From: JBBIPA01 sp963775935
GTDB taxonomy: Bacteria; Chloroflexota; Dehalococcoidia; GIF9; UBA5629
Direction: 5' to 3'
Assembly: GCA_963775935.1 (NCBI GenBank)
Contig: CAVZKR010000005.1
Coordinates: 124,001 to 188,000 of the forward strand
Length of the DNA: 64,000 nucleotides
The position numbers and the translations under genes were made by a program. Below the pieces are notes generated by a model. That model was not told the DNA's origin, searched no databases, and worked only from the letters and a program-made list of their open reading frames with translations. Positions 1-9,717 of this stretch are shown in pieces (position 1 is the stretch's first letter; the number at the start of each line of letters is the position of its first letter).

Positions 1-1394
1 CTATTGAAGGCATCGGTGTTGATCCCAGCAATCCTCCACTGGCCTGGGAGTTCTGGAATGGTGAAGATAATAAGTGGGCAAGCTTAAGGCTGGAATCTGA
101 CACCACCGGTGGTTTAAACAGAGATGGAGAGATAATTCTCCATGTACCCTACACCTGCCAGTCCACCAATGTGGATGGCAGAGATGCGTTCTGGATTCGC
201 TGTCGTGCCATCAAACCACGTCCTCGCCAACCAGCTTATACGGCATCTCCACGGGTACAGAGTGTCCAGTCTGTCAGCATCGGCGGCACCGTACCTGCCA
301 GCCACTCTTTCATAATAAAAAATGAGACGCTTGGAAGAAGCAATGGCGAACCGGGACAGGTCTTCTTCCTTCAGAACCGGCCCATTCTACCACGAGAGAA
401 AGGGGAAATGGTTGAAGTAGAAAACAAGGAAGGTAAATGGGATAAATGGCAGGAAACCACGGAATTCTCATCTGCCGGTCCCGAAGATCTCTACTTTACC
501 TGTGATAGTGCTTCTGGAGAAATCCAGTTTGGCCCACGGATTCGGCAGCCTCATGGAGAAATACGACAATTTGGCGCTGTTCCCAGTAAAGGGCGTCGCA
601 TTCGATTCACCAGCTATCGATGTGGAGGTGGCATCAAGGGAAACGTTGGCGAAAAAACATTGAATGTCCTCAAATCTTCGATACCTTATGTAGCCTGGGT
701 TACCAATTTTGAGGCAGCACATGGCGGCACTGAATTCGAGAGCCTGGACCATGCCAAACTACGCACTCCCAACGTGCTGAAAACAAGAATACGTGCGGTA
801 ACGCCTGACGATTATGAGTTTCTTGCCCAGGAAGCCACTAAGGAAGTATCGCGGGCGAAATGCCTGGCTCCCGCTGGTCTTGATGAGAAACAGGGCGTCC
901 AACCTGGAACAGTCCGCGTCCTTATCATTCCGCTCATAGTGGATGGAACGAAGGGAATTCCGAAAGAACAACTCATGGTTTCAGAACATCTCAAACAGAC
1001 GGTAACTGCCTACCTCGATGAGCGGCGTCTATTGACTGCTCAACTGGTTGTCAGTGCGCCAGATTATCGATGGATATCCGTTGAAGCAAATATTAAGGCA
1101 AGAAGTAAAATCGACCAAAGACGGCTGCGAGGAGAAATCGAAAAGAAGCTTTATCAATTTATCAATCCGATAACCGGTGGTGCCGACGGCAAAGGCTGGC
1201 CATTTGGTAGAGATATACTCGCTGCCGATCTTTTCACCGCTGTCCAGGAAATCGATGGGGTCGATTATGTTGAAGAAATAAGACTCTTCCCCGTTGATAT
1301 CGAAACAGGAAAGAAGGGTGAGGTAGCTTCCAAAATAGCCTTGAGCCCCGAGCAGGTACCCTGCTCGCATCAGCACCACGTTGTCGTTGTCTAG
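1..1394 (+). CDS. Putative baseplate assembly protein, J-like (5' partial)
   Basis: The open frame enters from the left edge (first complete codon at base 3) and ends with TAG at 1392-1394, so about 463 C-terminal residues are visible. The visible start reads as Ig-like/WxF segments (LAWEFWNG, FWIRCRA), followed by a baseplate-J core with GEIQFGPRIRQP and ATKEVSRAKCLAP. This pattern matches the putative baseplate assembly proteins of phage-tail-like contractile injection systems (Afp11/gpJ type), which form the baseplate wedge. The next gene is the tail protein I partner, 20 bp downstream, which supports the call. The N-terminus lies outside the window. Confidence 0.8.
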   Translation, partial: IEGIGVDPSNPPLAWEFWNGEDNKWASLRLESDTTGGLNRDGEIILHVPYTCQSTNVDGRDAFWIRCRAIKPRPRQPAYTASPRVQSVQSVSIGGTVPASHSFIIKNETLGRSNGEPGQVFFLQNRPILPREKGEMVEVENKEGKWDKWQETTEFSSAGPEDLYFTCDSASGEIQFGPRIRQPHGEIRQFGAVPSKGRRIRFTSYRCGGGIKGNVGEKTLNVLKSSIPYVAWVTNFEAAHGGTEFESLDHAKLRTPNVLKTRIRAVTPDDYEFLAQEATKEVSRAKCLAPAGLDEKQGVQPGTVRVLIIPLIVDGTKGIPKEQLMVSEHLKQTVTAYLDERRLLTAQLVVSAPDYRWISVEANIKARSKIDQRRLRGEIEKKLYQFINPITGGADGKGWPFGRDILAADLFTAVQEIDGVDYVEEIRLFPVDIETGKKGEVASKIALSPEQVPCSHQHHVVVV

Positions 1395-1414
1395 TTTAAG
1401 AAAGGAGGTATAGT

Positions 1415-2002
1415 ATGCCAGCTCCACAGGACACAGAGATTGAAGAGCAGAGCAGTTATCTGCAGTACTTGCCTGCATTCTATCGGGAAGATAATTTCAC
1501 CGGCCGTTTCCTTCATATCTTCGAAGACATTTTTCATTCAATCGAAGGCATCATAGACGCCATCCAGTTTTATTTTGATCCTGGCACCACTCCAGAATCA
1601 TTTTTGCCCTGGCTCGCTTCATGGCTAGGACTTGTCCTGGATGAGAGGTGGCCTGAAATAAAAAGACGCCAACTGGTCGGGTCAGCAGTAGAGCTGTACC
1701 GCTGGCGTGGTACCAAGCGGGGCTTAAGCGAATATTTAAAACTATACACAGGCATAACGCCTACGATAACCGAGCATGGAGCCGCAGAAGGGATGCGCCT
1801 GGGAGGCACGAGCAAGCTGGGCACGCCGATGCAAATAGGTGGCAAAGGCGGCGTCTTTTGCTTTACCGTGGAGCTAAAATTGCCAGATAAATCTGATGTC
1901 GATACAGATATGGTTCGTTCTATTATAGAAATTCAGAAGCCAGCACATACGGCATATTTATTAAACATCATACAAAAAACAAAGGAAAAGAGTGAAGCAT
2001 GA
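1415..2002 (+). CDS. Phage tail protein I-like baseplate protein
   Basis: The 195-residue product has the core expected of the tail protein I / Afp12-type family: YLPAFYRED near residue 18, a long helical segment ending FLPWLASWLGL, then RRQLVGSAVELYRWRGTKRGL. This family joins the J-like protein in the baseplate and links to the fibres. The ATG follows a strong AAAGGAGG at about 1401-1408. It lies 20 bp after the J-like gene and overlaps the next gene by ATGA (1999-2002), so the three are probably translated from one message. Confidence 0.82.
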   Translation: MPAPQDTEIEEQSSYLQYLPAFYREDNFTGRFLHIFEDIFHSIEGIIDAIQFYFDPGTTPESFLPWLASWLGLVLDERWPEIKRRQLVGSAVELYRWRGTKRGLSEYLKLYTGITPTITEHGAAEGMRLGGTSKLGTPMQIGGKGGVFCFTVELKLPDKSDVDTDMVRSIIEIQKPAHTAYLLNIIQKTKEKSEA

Positions 2003-3114
2003 TACCGAAAAATATTGATAAATTAACCCTAATAAGAGTGAATCCCTTCCAGGGATTAATTATAGATGATGCTATCTGGAGAGACTCTCATGAATATCAC
2101 AGAAACCACCAGAGATTGCATAGCCTAGCTATTCATGGTCCAGGTATTATCGCTGGGTTGGAAGCTATTGCCAATCAGTCTCCTGATTTATCAATCATCA
2201 TTAACCCGGGCATAGGCATCGACCCAGAAGGCAATACTATCATTGTTACCAAACCTCAGAACTATCAAATCCTGACCCGGGATTCTGGTACGATTTATAT
2301 TATCATACAATTCAGAGAAATCCCTACGGGACCATATCAACCTCCAGAAGGAGGTCAACCTACCAGGATTCTTGAAGCATATCGGATTCAGGAAAGAAAC
2401 AATTTGCCGGATGAGCCGTATTTAGAGCTGGCTCGCATTGATTTTAATCCAGGGAACAAGGCAATTTCCAATGCCAGCAATCCCTACCAGCCGGAGACAA
2501 ATCAAATCGACAATCGTTTCCGCCATCATTCTATAGGCCAGCTTAAGCGCACCGTGACCATATGGCATTACAGTACGGAACCGGAGAAAAAGACACATTT
2601 ATTCGGCTTAGCTAATCTAGCTCGTGAAATGAGCCGGCTCACCGATATTGAAGCCGTGGTCAATACAGTGAGCACACTCAGCGGCACGATCACCAATTGT
2701 AACGTGTTATATATAACCGGTAGAAAACGTTTTGAACTCGATAGTCAATCGAAAACAAATGTAAACCTCTTTCTCAAGGGTGGAGGTGTCATCGTTGGCG
2801 AAGCGTGCGTCCAGGACCCACAGGGTGCCAGAGATTTCGGCATATCATTTAACCAAATAGCACGCGAAAATGGATACCGATTAGAAATGGTTGGGCAGGG
2901 ACATCCGCTCCTCAATCAAACGTTTATTTTTTCTTCTGTTCCTGTTGGAGCCAATCCTGAAAGCATTCTGCTGGCATCACCCAGAATGATTTATAGCGGC
3001 AGCGATTATGGCTGTGCCTGGGAAGGTGGACGCCCTGGCTCACCACTATTACGAGAAGTTATCAGAAGCGCTTTTGAGATAGGTACTAATATATTCCAAT
3101 GGGGACAATTATAA
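1999..3114 (+). CDS. Tail-cluster protein with DUF4159-like C-terminal domain
   Basis: This 371-residue protein has no signal peptide. The N-terminal half (about 1-180) contains NPFQGLIIDDAIWRDSHEYHR followed by HGPGIIAGLEA, a pattern I associate with uncharacterised proteins of tail-like clusters. The C-terminal half (about 200-371) reads like DUF4159, a Rossmann/ThuA-like fold: NCNVLYITGRKRFEL, then LFLKGGGVIVGEACVQD, then a GHPLLNQTF segment. No function is known to me. The start overlaps the tail I stop by four bases, so it belongs to the injection-system operon. It may be a structural or accessory fibre-region protein. The domain assignment is from pattern only. Confidence 0.55.
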   Translation: MIPKNIDKLTLIRVNPFQGLIIDDAIWRDSHEYHRNHQRLHSLAIHGPGIIAGLEAIANQSPDLSIIINPGIGIDPEGNTIIVTKPQNYQILTRDSGTIYIIIQFREIPTGPYQPPEGGQPTRILEAYRIQERNNLPDEPYLELARIDFNPGNKAISNASNPYQPETNQIDNRFRHHSIGQLKRTVTIWHYSTEPEKKTHLFGLANLAREMSRLTDIEAVVNTVSTLSGTITNCNVLYITGRKRFELDSQSKTNVNLFLKGGGVIVGEACVQDPQGARDFGISFNQIARENGYRLEMVGQGHPLLNQTFIFSSVPVGANPESILLASPRMIYSGSDYGCAWEGGRPGSPLLREVIRSAFEIGTNIFQWGQL

Positions 3115-3880
3115 TATATAATGTCATTGTATTATGATTTCGGGAGGATACCATGTCTGCGAACATAGGAGTGACTCTCTCAACAACAAAACTGGAGGTG
3201 GCGGCTGGTGCGTCGGTAGAAACAGCCATATCGATAAAAAACCAGAGTCAAATCGTTGACCAATTTGTTATCAAAGTGGAAGGCCTTGACCCTATGTGGT
3301 GGTCACTCTCTGTTTCTAGTGTCTCTCTTTTCCCGGGAGACCAGGACCAGACGAAACTGACCCTCCGTCCTCCCAAAGAAGCTGAAGCCAAAGCTGGCAG
3401 CTATCCTTTCCAGATCAAGGTTATCTCACAGGCTAATACTCAGGAGATTACTACCGCTGATGGTTTCCTCGTCATTCGTGGTTTCTCTGCCTGGGAAGCA
3501 GACATGTCCCCTACCAAAGTCACTGGAAGCAGCGGCACCTATAAAATCAAGATAACTAACAGCGGGAACGCAGATACGAATCTTATGTTCGAAGCGAAAG
3601 ACCCAGAAGAAGGCCTGGTTTATCGATTCGATCGTAATGAGTTATCGGTACCACCGGGTGGCAGCGTGCAGGCGAATCTTACCGTGTACCCCAAAAAAGG
3701 TGAACCTAATAAACTATATACATTCCAGGTTACCGCCAAACCTCCGGAAGCAAAAGCATTTTCAAGAGACGTTAAAGTACTTAGTGGGCAGCTCGAATAT
3801 CCTAAAACTAAAAACTTGAAGTGGCTGTGGCTTTTGCTGATACCGGTTGTTTTGATTGCCGGGTTTGCGGCATGGAAAAT
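3102..3880 (+). repeat. Direct duplication, copy 1 (leader, SD and N-terminal domain)
   Basis: Bases 3102-3125, which span the last codons and stop of the upstream gene, recur exactly at 4481-4504. The similarity then continues through the Shine-Dalgarno (CGGGAGGAT) and the N-terminal roughly 240 codons of the following gene. The 3' boundary given here is approximate. It marks where the proteins stop matching, after the membrane segment. Confidence 0.75.
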
Positions 3881-4349
3881 GGTCCTTGAGCCCATCCTTA
3901 CCACACCCCCAACAACACCTCCACCTGTCACCCCACAGCCACAACCACCTGTCGTACCACAAACCCTATCTATTCAGATTATAGCACCCAATGGAGGTGA
4001 AACATTAGACGCAGGCAAGCCTTTTAACATTGCCTGGAAAGTCACCAATCCCGATCTTGCTGCCAAGTCAACCGTTGTCCTCGAATATTCAGGTGATGAT
4101 GGCAAAACATGGATTCCGATCGCCAAGGAGACTGCGAACATCGGCATGTTTACGTGGCAGGTGCCTTCCCCTCTGGACAACTTTAAAACCAATTTATTAT
4201 CCTCTTGTCGGCTCAAAGCTACCGTATTTGGTCCAACTGGTCAGGCCTTATCTGGGGATACCAGCGATGGTACATTCAAGATCTTTGCCAAGCTCGAGAT
4301 CATGCCGATACAACCAATTATAATACCATTTGTGCCGAAGAACCCCTGA
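3153..4349 (+). CDS. Membrane-anchored Ig-like protein, paralogue 1
   Basis: The 398-residue product has no N-terminal signal. Residues 1 to about 215 form two beta-rich Ig-like (NEW3/COG1470-like) domains. A single membrane segment follows at about 226-246 (WLWLLLIPVVLIAGFAAW), preceded by lysines, which predicts N-inside/C-outside. A Thr/Pro-rich linker follows, then one Kre9/Knh1-like domain (PNGGETLDAGKPFNIAWKV, LEYSGDDGKTW). Strong SD GGGAGGAT. Its place after the baseplate genes suggests it anchors or decorates the injection apparatus at the membrane; that is inference. The next gene is a tandem paralogue sharing the first roughly 240 residues. Confidence 0.6.
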   Translation: MSANIGVTLSTTKLEVAAGASVETAISIKNQSQIVDQFVIKVEGLDPMWWSLSVSSVSLFPGDQDQTKLTLRPPKEAEAKAGSYPFQIKVISQANTQEITTADGFLVIRGFSAWEADMSPTKVTGSSGTYKIKITNSGNADTNLMFEAKDPEEGLVYRFDRNELSVPPGGSVQANLTVYPKKGEPNKLYTFQVTAKPPEAKAFSRDVKVLSGQLEYPKTKNLKWLWLLLIPVVLIAGFAAWKMVLEPILTTPPTTPPPVTPQPQPPVVPQTLSIQIIAPNGGETLDAGKPFNIAWKVTNPDLAAKSTVVLEYSGDDGKTWIPIAKETANIGMFTWQVPSPLDNFKTNLLSSCRLKATVFGPTGQALSGDTSDGTFKIFAKLEIMPIQPIIIPFVPKNP

Positions 4350-4480
4350 AATGCCAATCCCAATCCATCGTTTTGTTCGCTATCAGGTTGTAAGCAGTAT
4401 GCATTAGACCTTACATCGTACTTATTAAACGTAATGGTATCATTTGCACAGTGAACGAACTAATGTCGCATATTTTAAGA

Positions 4481-5270
4481 GGGACAATTATAATATATAA
4501 TGTCTTTGAAGTATGTCCATGTAGTATGATTTCGGGAGGATGCCATGTCTGCTAACATAGGAGTGACTCTCTCAACAACAAAACTGGAGGCAGCGGCTGG
4601 TGCGTCGGTGGAAACAGCCATATCGATAAAAAACCAGAGTCAAATCGTTGACCAGTTCCTGGTTAAAATTGAAGGGCTTGACCCCACCTGGTGGTCGCTC
4701 TCTCTTTCCAGCGTCTCTCTTTTTCCCGGGGACCAGGATCAGACGAAACTGACCCTCCGTCCTCCTAAAGAAGCTGAAGCCAAAGCTGGCAGCTATCCTT
4801 TCCAGATTAAGGTTATCTCGCAGGCAAATACCCAGGAGGTTACCACGCTTGATGCCTATCTTGTTCTGCGCGGTTTTTCCTCGTGGGAAGCTGAAATGTC
4901 CCCTACTAAAATCACCGGACGCAGTGGCACTTACCGGATTAAAGTTACCAATAGCGGTAATGCAGATGCCAGTGTCGTCTTCGAGGCCAAAGACCCTGAA
5001 GAAGGTCTCGTCTACCGCTTCGACCATGACAGGCTCGAAGTACCACCGGGAGGAATTGCTCAGGCAAGCGTCGCAGTTCATCCTAAAAAAGGTGAACCTA
5101 AAAAGTTATACAGCTTTCAGGTTACCGTCAGACCACCGGAAATGAAAGTGCCTTCAAGAGAAGCGAAAGTACTCAATGGGCAACTGGAATATCCCAAGGG
5201 GAGAAACTTAAAATGGCTATGGCTTCTCCTCATACCCGTTGTCCTGGTTGCTGCGTACTTCGCCTGGATT
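4481..5270 (+). repeat. Direct duplication, copy 2
   Basis: This is the second copy of the leader plus N-terminal coding region described at 3102-3880. It begins with a 24-bp exact match (4481-4504) that includes a useless copy of the end of the gene upstream of copy 1. That scar shows the duplication started inside the 1999-3114 gene. The copies diverge after the membrane segment. Confidence 0.75.
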
Positions 5271-5939
5271 TTTCTTTCCAAGGTAGAAATTCAGGTAACA
5301 TCGCCGAAGAATGCTGACACCTGGACGGTAGGGTCCAAGCAAACGATTACCTGGACAGCTGAGGGACGTGGCATCGAGGCTGTAGACCTGGAGATTTCTC
5401 TTAACGGCGGTAGTACCTGGCTATTTCTGGCTCAAAATGTAGCCAATTCCGGCAGCTATCAAATAACGGTGCCTGTTGTTCCAACTTCGTCTTCCAACTG
5501 CCTAGTGCGTGTAACTCTTAAAGGGGCAGAGAAGAAGAAACTGGCACAGGGCTTGAGTGAGGGTATTTTTACAGTTAATATTCCCGCCGTCAAAGTAACG
5601 GTAACAGTTACCAACCCCATGGGAGGCACGAAATTTAAAGTCGATGAGACGGTTAGCCTGAACTGGAGTTCTACTGGAACGGGGATTTCCAGCATTGATC
5701 TGGAGTATTCAAGCGATGGTGGTAAAAATTGGAAGACTATCATCACCAATACTACCAACTCGGGTAAATATAGCTGGAAGATACCAAGTGTATCATCGTC
5801 CACCTGCTATGTGAAAGTTACCGCTCGCGCTGCTGATAAATCAATCCTCAGCTCCGATATGAACGATGCTCCGTTTACCTTAGAGGGCAAGTATATATTC
5901 CTGATACCTAAAATTAGCATATTTACCCCGAGCAAGTAA
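4545..5939 (+). CDS. Membrane-anchored Ig-like protein, paralogue 2
   Basis: The 464-residue paralogue of 3153-4349 has a near-identical first 100 residues (SANIGVTLSTTKLE onward) and the same lysine-flanked membrane segment near residue 225. The distal part differs: the Pro linker is absent and there are two Kre9/Knh1-like repeats instead of one (about 247-345 and 350-450). Each repeat carries a W-S/T core (ITWTAEG, LNWSSTGTG) and a D-L-E-hydrophobic-S pattern. SD GGGAGGAT lies 6 bp before the ATG. The same N-domain with a variable number of outward-facing beta domains resembles fibre or adhesin modules. The role is unknown. Confidence 0.6.
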   Translation: MSANIGVTLSTTKLEAAAGASVETAISIKNQSQIVDQFLVKIEGLDPTWWSLSLSSVSLFPGDQDQTKLTLRPPKEAEAKAGSYPFQIKVISQANTQEVTTLDAYLVLRGFSSWEAEMSPTKITGRSGTYRIKVTNSGNADASVVFEAKDPEEGLVYRFDHDRLEVPPGGIAQASVAVHPKKGEPKKLYSFQVTVRPPEMKVPSREAKVLNGQLEYPKGRNLKWLWLLLIPVVLVAAYFAWIFLSKVEIQVTSPKNADTWTVGSKQTITWTAEGRGIEAVDLEISLNGGSTWLFLAQNVANSGSYQITVPVVPTSSSNCLVRVTLKGAEKKKLAQGLSEGIFTVNIPAVKVTVTVTNPMGGTKFKVDETVSLNWSSTGTGISSIDLEYSSDGGKNWKTIITNTTNSGKYSWKIPSVSSSTCYVKVTARAADKSILSSDMNDAPFTLEGKYIFLIPKISIFTPSK

Positions 5940-6427
5940 GACTGCGCAGTAACACATTTGTTAACAAATCAGAAGGTGCTGATATAGAGTAGTATCTGTG
6001 TAACGCGGCGGCGGGTAACTTTACCTATGCCAAAATTAAACAGCGTTTCTTCCGCGTCAGATTGATGCTGTTGTTAGCCCTTAGTATTTGGTTCTGTAAA
6101 TACTTTTTCAGGTCTCGATAATAATTCCCCTGACGACCAATTGTTATGGACACTTGCACTTGGCGGTTTCATCACCTCTTATTAAAGCGGCCAGCGAAAT
6201 CAGAAATGAAGAGATAGCTGAGTTCTACAATCGTTTTCTTACACTTATCGGTGTCGGTAAATAGATAAGCACAATATAAACTTTGATAAGATTGCCTATC
6301 AAGAGATCATTGCATGCCTCGCAACAACATTGTTATTGGGAACAGCGGAGAGATTTGAACCTTTTAGAGATGATACCAACAAAGAACCATCCACCACAGA
6401 GTAATATTATGTAAAATTATCCCTTTA
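5940..6427. other. Gene-free region with a tRNA 3'-end-like scar
   Basis: No convincing gene lies here. At 6341-6365, read on the minus strand, GGTTCAAATCTCTCCGCTG matches a tRNA T-loop/acceptor consensus, but no cloverleaf can be built upstream of it. It could be an integration-site remnant just outside the injection-system block. Short peptides such as the one ending at 6264 have no start or SD. Confidence 0.3.
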
Positions 6428-9400
6428 TTAGACGGTTAACGCTTTTTCATAGTGACTCAAAACAGCCAGGTTATCGGTACTGCTTGACAGGGCTATCGGT
6501 ATAAATACCTCAACAAGTTCGGGATCAAATTGTGTCCCGGCGCCATTTTTCAATTCCTGTATTGCTTTTTTAGTGGAAAGAGGTTCACGATAGGGCCGCT
6601 TGGATGTCATGGCATCAAAGGCATCGGCTAAAGCTAATATCCGCCCCTCGAGAGATATTGCGTCGCCCTTTAGACCGCTTGGATAACCAGCGCCATCCCA
6701 TCGTTCATGGTGTTGATGTATAGCGGGGAGACATGGAGTAAGACTGTCTACATGGCCAACAATGGTTCGTGACAGGTCAGGGTGCGTCTTGATTAATTCC
6801 ATCTCCTGAAAGTCCAGGCGTCCAGGTTTGTTCAGAATCCCATCGTAAATACCGATCTTACCAATATCATGGAGCAGGGCTGCATGACTCACGATAGCTA
6901 CTTTTTCAGCCGGTAATTTCAAAGCTTCGGCTAGTATTACTGCATAAAACTGCACTTTCCTGGAATGACCATACGTATAGGTATCCCGCGCTTCAATGGT
7001 AGATGCTAGTGCATAAATAATATTCAAAACCTCTTTGTCGCTTTCCGCCATCTTTCCAATTGGTTCAGATAATGATGGGAGCATTTGAGAAACAAGGCAT
7101 ACCCTGTTGCCACCCGTCCGTTTCGCATAATAAAGTGCCTTATCGGCAGCATTTACAATATGGTCTTTGGTAAGTCCATCGCCGGGCCAAGATGCCAGAC
7201 CAAAGCTTGCAGTGACTGGGATTCGTTTCATACCTCCAAATTCACTCTCAATCCGCAGTCGGATTCTATCGGTCACTGCTGAGGCGTTTTCAATAGTGGT
7301 ATTGGGCATGATAACGGCAAATTCATCACCGCCATGGCGAAAAGCGCAATCGACATTTCGTATGGAGTCAAGGACTATTTTCCCAATACGCTCCAAGATG
7401 CTATCGCCAGCAACATGTCCAAGTGAATCATTGTAATTCTTAAATTCATCAAGGTCCATGAAAGCCAGTGAAAAAATACTTCCATAACGAGCATGACGGT
7501 CAATCTCTTGCTGCATGACTTCTTCGAAATGACGACGGTTGAATAACCCGGTGAGGTCATCGATACGGGCTTTTTCCGCAGTTTTAGCATAAAGTTTAGC
7601 ATTTACCACAGATGTAGAAATCTGTAGTGCTAACTTTTCAAGGAGAGTAATCTGCACTTCCATATATACATTCGGGTTTCGATTACCAATAATAAGACTA
7701 CCAATACATTCGTCCTTCGTAACCAACGGTAGATAAATGATTGAGTGTATTCCCATCTTTAAATACGCTTTACTAGTGGTAAACATTCTATCTCGGGTTA
7801 AATTTTGCTCGACCATCGTTTTCTTATGAGTCGCAATCCATTCTGTAGCCGTCCCTTTGAGGGGCATCCTCTGGTCGACTGCCCAAATTGGTGTCACATA
7901 AGCTGAAGTGGACATAGCCACGAGACTGAGTTCCCCTCCGTCAATTAAAGCAATAGCAGCAAAATCAACATCAATGATTTCTCTCAATCCATCAACGAAA
8001 GTAGTATAAACCTCCTGAATATTCAAACTTGATGCTATGACACTTGATAAACGGTTGATGAAACTAAGTTCTCTCTCGCGCTTTTTCATTTCCTCCTGGT
8101 AGTATATTTTATCCATAGCTATTGCAACTTGACTGGCTATGCTCTCCACCAGGTTAGAATCATCAATGGAGTATTGCCTAGTGTTTTTCTGGCATAGTGC
8201 TAGAATGCCCACCATATGAGAGCGACTCACCAGCGGGAAGAGAAGCTCTATACCTAAAGCTTTGAATTCATCACGCTCCTCTTTCCATAATCCACGAAAT
8301 TGGGGGTAAATATTAATGCTGTCGTCACTCAGATATTTTTTTGTTAACCAGGTAATCATCGGACTATCCTGCTTAATTCGATATCTCTTATTCGGTAGTT
8401 CCTGCTTTGGTTCTGAATGTTCCACCATAAAGTCGCCATTAGTCTGCAGTAGTAATACATATGCCCCTCGACAATCCAGCGCCTTAACCAGCGGTGGTAA
8501 CAGTCCCTGGCAAAGCTCCTCCAAACTGAATACCTCTCCCATCTTATGACTGACAAAATGAAGCAACTCACGTCGATGCTGATATTTATCCTTAAAGAAG
8601 ATCTGGTCGATTGTCCCAAGGAGAATGGGGCGTGTCCAATATAGTAGCCATGATACAGCCAACATTGCTCCCGATGCGAAAAGCATTGTGTCAACTCTGA
8701 GCTCAAAGCCAACCAGCAAATGAATGAGAAAAAATAGCAGCAAATTGGCAACGAAACCGAAACAGACAAGAAGGAATGAACCCAAACTACGCCTCAGTAC
8801 AAAGCTGATACTAACCAGCTCATAATTGGCTACGGCATAGGTCAATATAGCAGCAGCAAGTGCACTCCCTATATGGCCGACTGGCATCCGTTCAGCCAAA
8901 GGAGTGATACCGACGAAACCAAATATAACAAGCACGGCTACTGCAATAATCAGATAACCAATTTTATTATGTTCCTCCATGCTATTTGCTGTGAGTAATT
9001 TTTTTACCAGCGAATAGACTCCAGTTGCAGCAACCCCGAGCAGAGGAACGACATAGAAGATAAACCACCATCCGTACTCGGGGCTAACATGGCCGTCCGT
9101 GTAGGTAATACTCGGTGGAGCATAGCCTAGAATAATAAGAATGCCCAGGATACCCAATGAAGCATAACCAAACAACATGGCATGTCCACCGGGTAAACTG
9201 AGAAAAGACCTGGAAAAGCAATAGAGCTGTACAGCCCATAATACGGAACCAAAAATAACAATACGAAAGAGAAGAAGCTTATGGTCTGGAAAGAAATCGC
9301 TGCGAAGTAAGAAATCACAAAAACTCCACACGGTAGCTGCAGCAAGATAGACGGCAAATAATTTCTGCTGCTTCTGGTCGGCATGATTGAAAAGGGTAAC

Positions 9401-9460
9401 GCAAAGCAGTACAACATAAATACTACCAGCTATCAAAGGGAACAAAGGTTTAATGTCCAT
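6428..9460 (-). CDS. Membrane sensor with GAF-GAF-GGDEF-HD-GYP domains
   Basis: This is a large c-di-GMP enzyme of about 1010 residues. The order is an N-terminal histidine-kinase-type multi-helix membrane region (roughly the first 280 residues), two GAF domains, GGDEF, then HD-GYP. The GGDEF domain has an intact GGDEF motif and the inhibitory RxxD exactly five residues upstream (RNVD-CAFRH-GGDEF). The HD-GYP domain has HDIGKIG and HHERWDGAGYP. Both cyclase and phosphodiesterase sites therefore look intact. The frame is open to a TTG at 9586 without an SD; I place the start at the ATG at 9460, after a weak AAAGAG. The gene stands alone. Confidence 0.85.
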   Translation of the reverse strand: MDIKPLFPLIAGSIYVVLLCVTLFNHADQKQQKLFAVYLAAATVWSFCDFLLRSDFFPDHKLLLFRIVIFGSVLWAVQLYCFSRSFLSLPGGHAMLFGYASLGILGILIILGYAPPSITYTDGHVSPEYGWWFIFYVVPLLGVAATGVYSLVKKLLTANSMEEHNKIGYLIIAVAVLVIFGFVGITPLAERMPVGHIGSALAAAILTYAVANYELVSISFVLRRSLGSFLLVCFGFVANLLLFFLIHLLVGFELRVDTMLFASGAMLAVSWLLYWTRPILLGTIDQIFFKDKYQHRRELLHFVSHKMGEVFSLEELCQGLLPPLVKALDCRGAYVLLLQTNGDFMVEHSEPKQELPNKRYRIKQDSPMITWLTKKYLSDDSINIYPQFRGLWKEERDEFKALGIELLFPLVSRSHMVGILALCQKNTRQYSIDDSNLVESIASQVAIAMDKIYYQEEMKKRERELSFINRLSSVIASSLNIQEVYTTFVDGLREIIDVDFAAIALIDGGELSLVAMSTSAYVTPIWAVDQRMPLKGTATEWIATHKKTMVEQNLTRDRMFTTSKAYLKMGIHSIIYLPLVTKDECIGSLIIGNRNPNVYMEVQITLLEKLALQISTSVVNAKLYAKTAEKARIDDLTGLFNRRHFEEVMQQEIDRHARYGSIFSLAFMDLDEFKNYNDSLGHVAGDSILERIGKIVLDSIRNVDCAFRHGGDEFAVIMPNTTIENASAVTDRIRLRIESEFGGMKRIPVTASFGLASWPGDGLTKDHIVNAADKALYYAKRTGGNRVCLVSQMLPSLSEPIGKMAESDKEVLNIIYALASTIEARDTYTYGHSRKVQFYAVILAEALKLPAEKVAIVSHAALLHDIGKIGIYDGILNKPGRLDFQEMELIKTHPDLSRTIVGHVDSLTPCLPAIHQHHERWDGAGYPSGLKGDAISLEGRILALADAFDAMTSKRPYREPLSTKKAIQELKNGAGTQFDPELVEVFIPIALSSSTDNLAVLSHYEKALTV

Positions 9461-9717
9461 ATCGCTCTTTCTTACTCGCTTTCTGAATGGCTTCATCATT
9501 ATGTCTGTAGCTTCAGGTGAAGTCAATAGATTTTGTGTGTCCAACTGGGTCACTTTAAATAGTAAAATGGTTAAAATGCATGACAAAAGGGGAAAATTGA
9601 TACTATTGGTGGGTGAAATAGCCCCATAAATACCGGGAGAAGGGTATCACCAGCAGGAAATGCAGCGGCAGCTTTACTTAAGCCGCCGTGTTATTAAAGA
9701 TAATAGTAGTTTCGTAA

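Noticed and set aside
6181..6264. Peptide IKAASEIRNEEIAEFYNR ending in TAG
   Set aside because: Looks protein-like but has no start, no SD and no identifiable family; could be a relic but cannot be supported.
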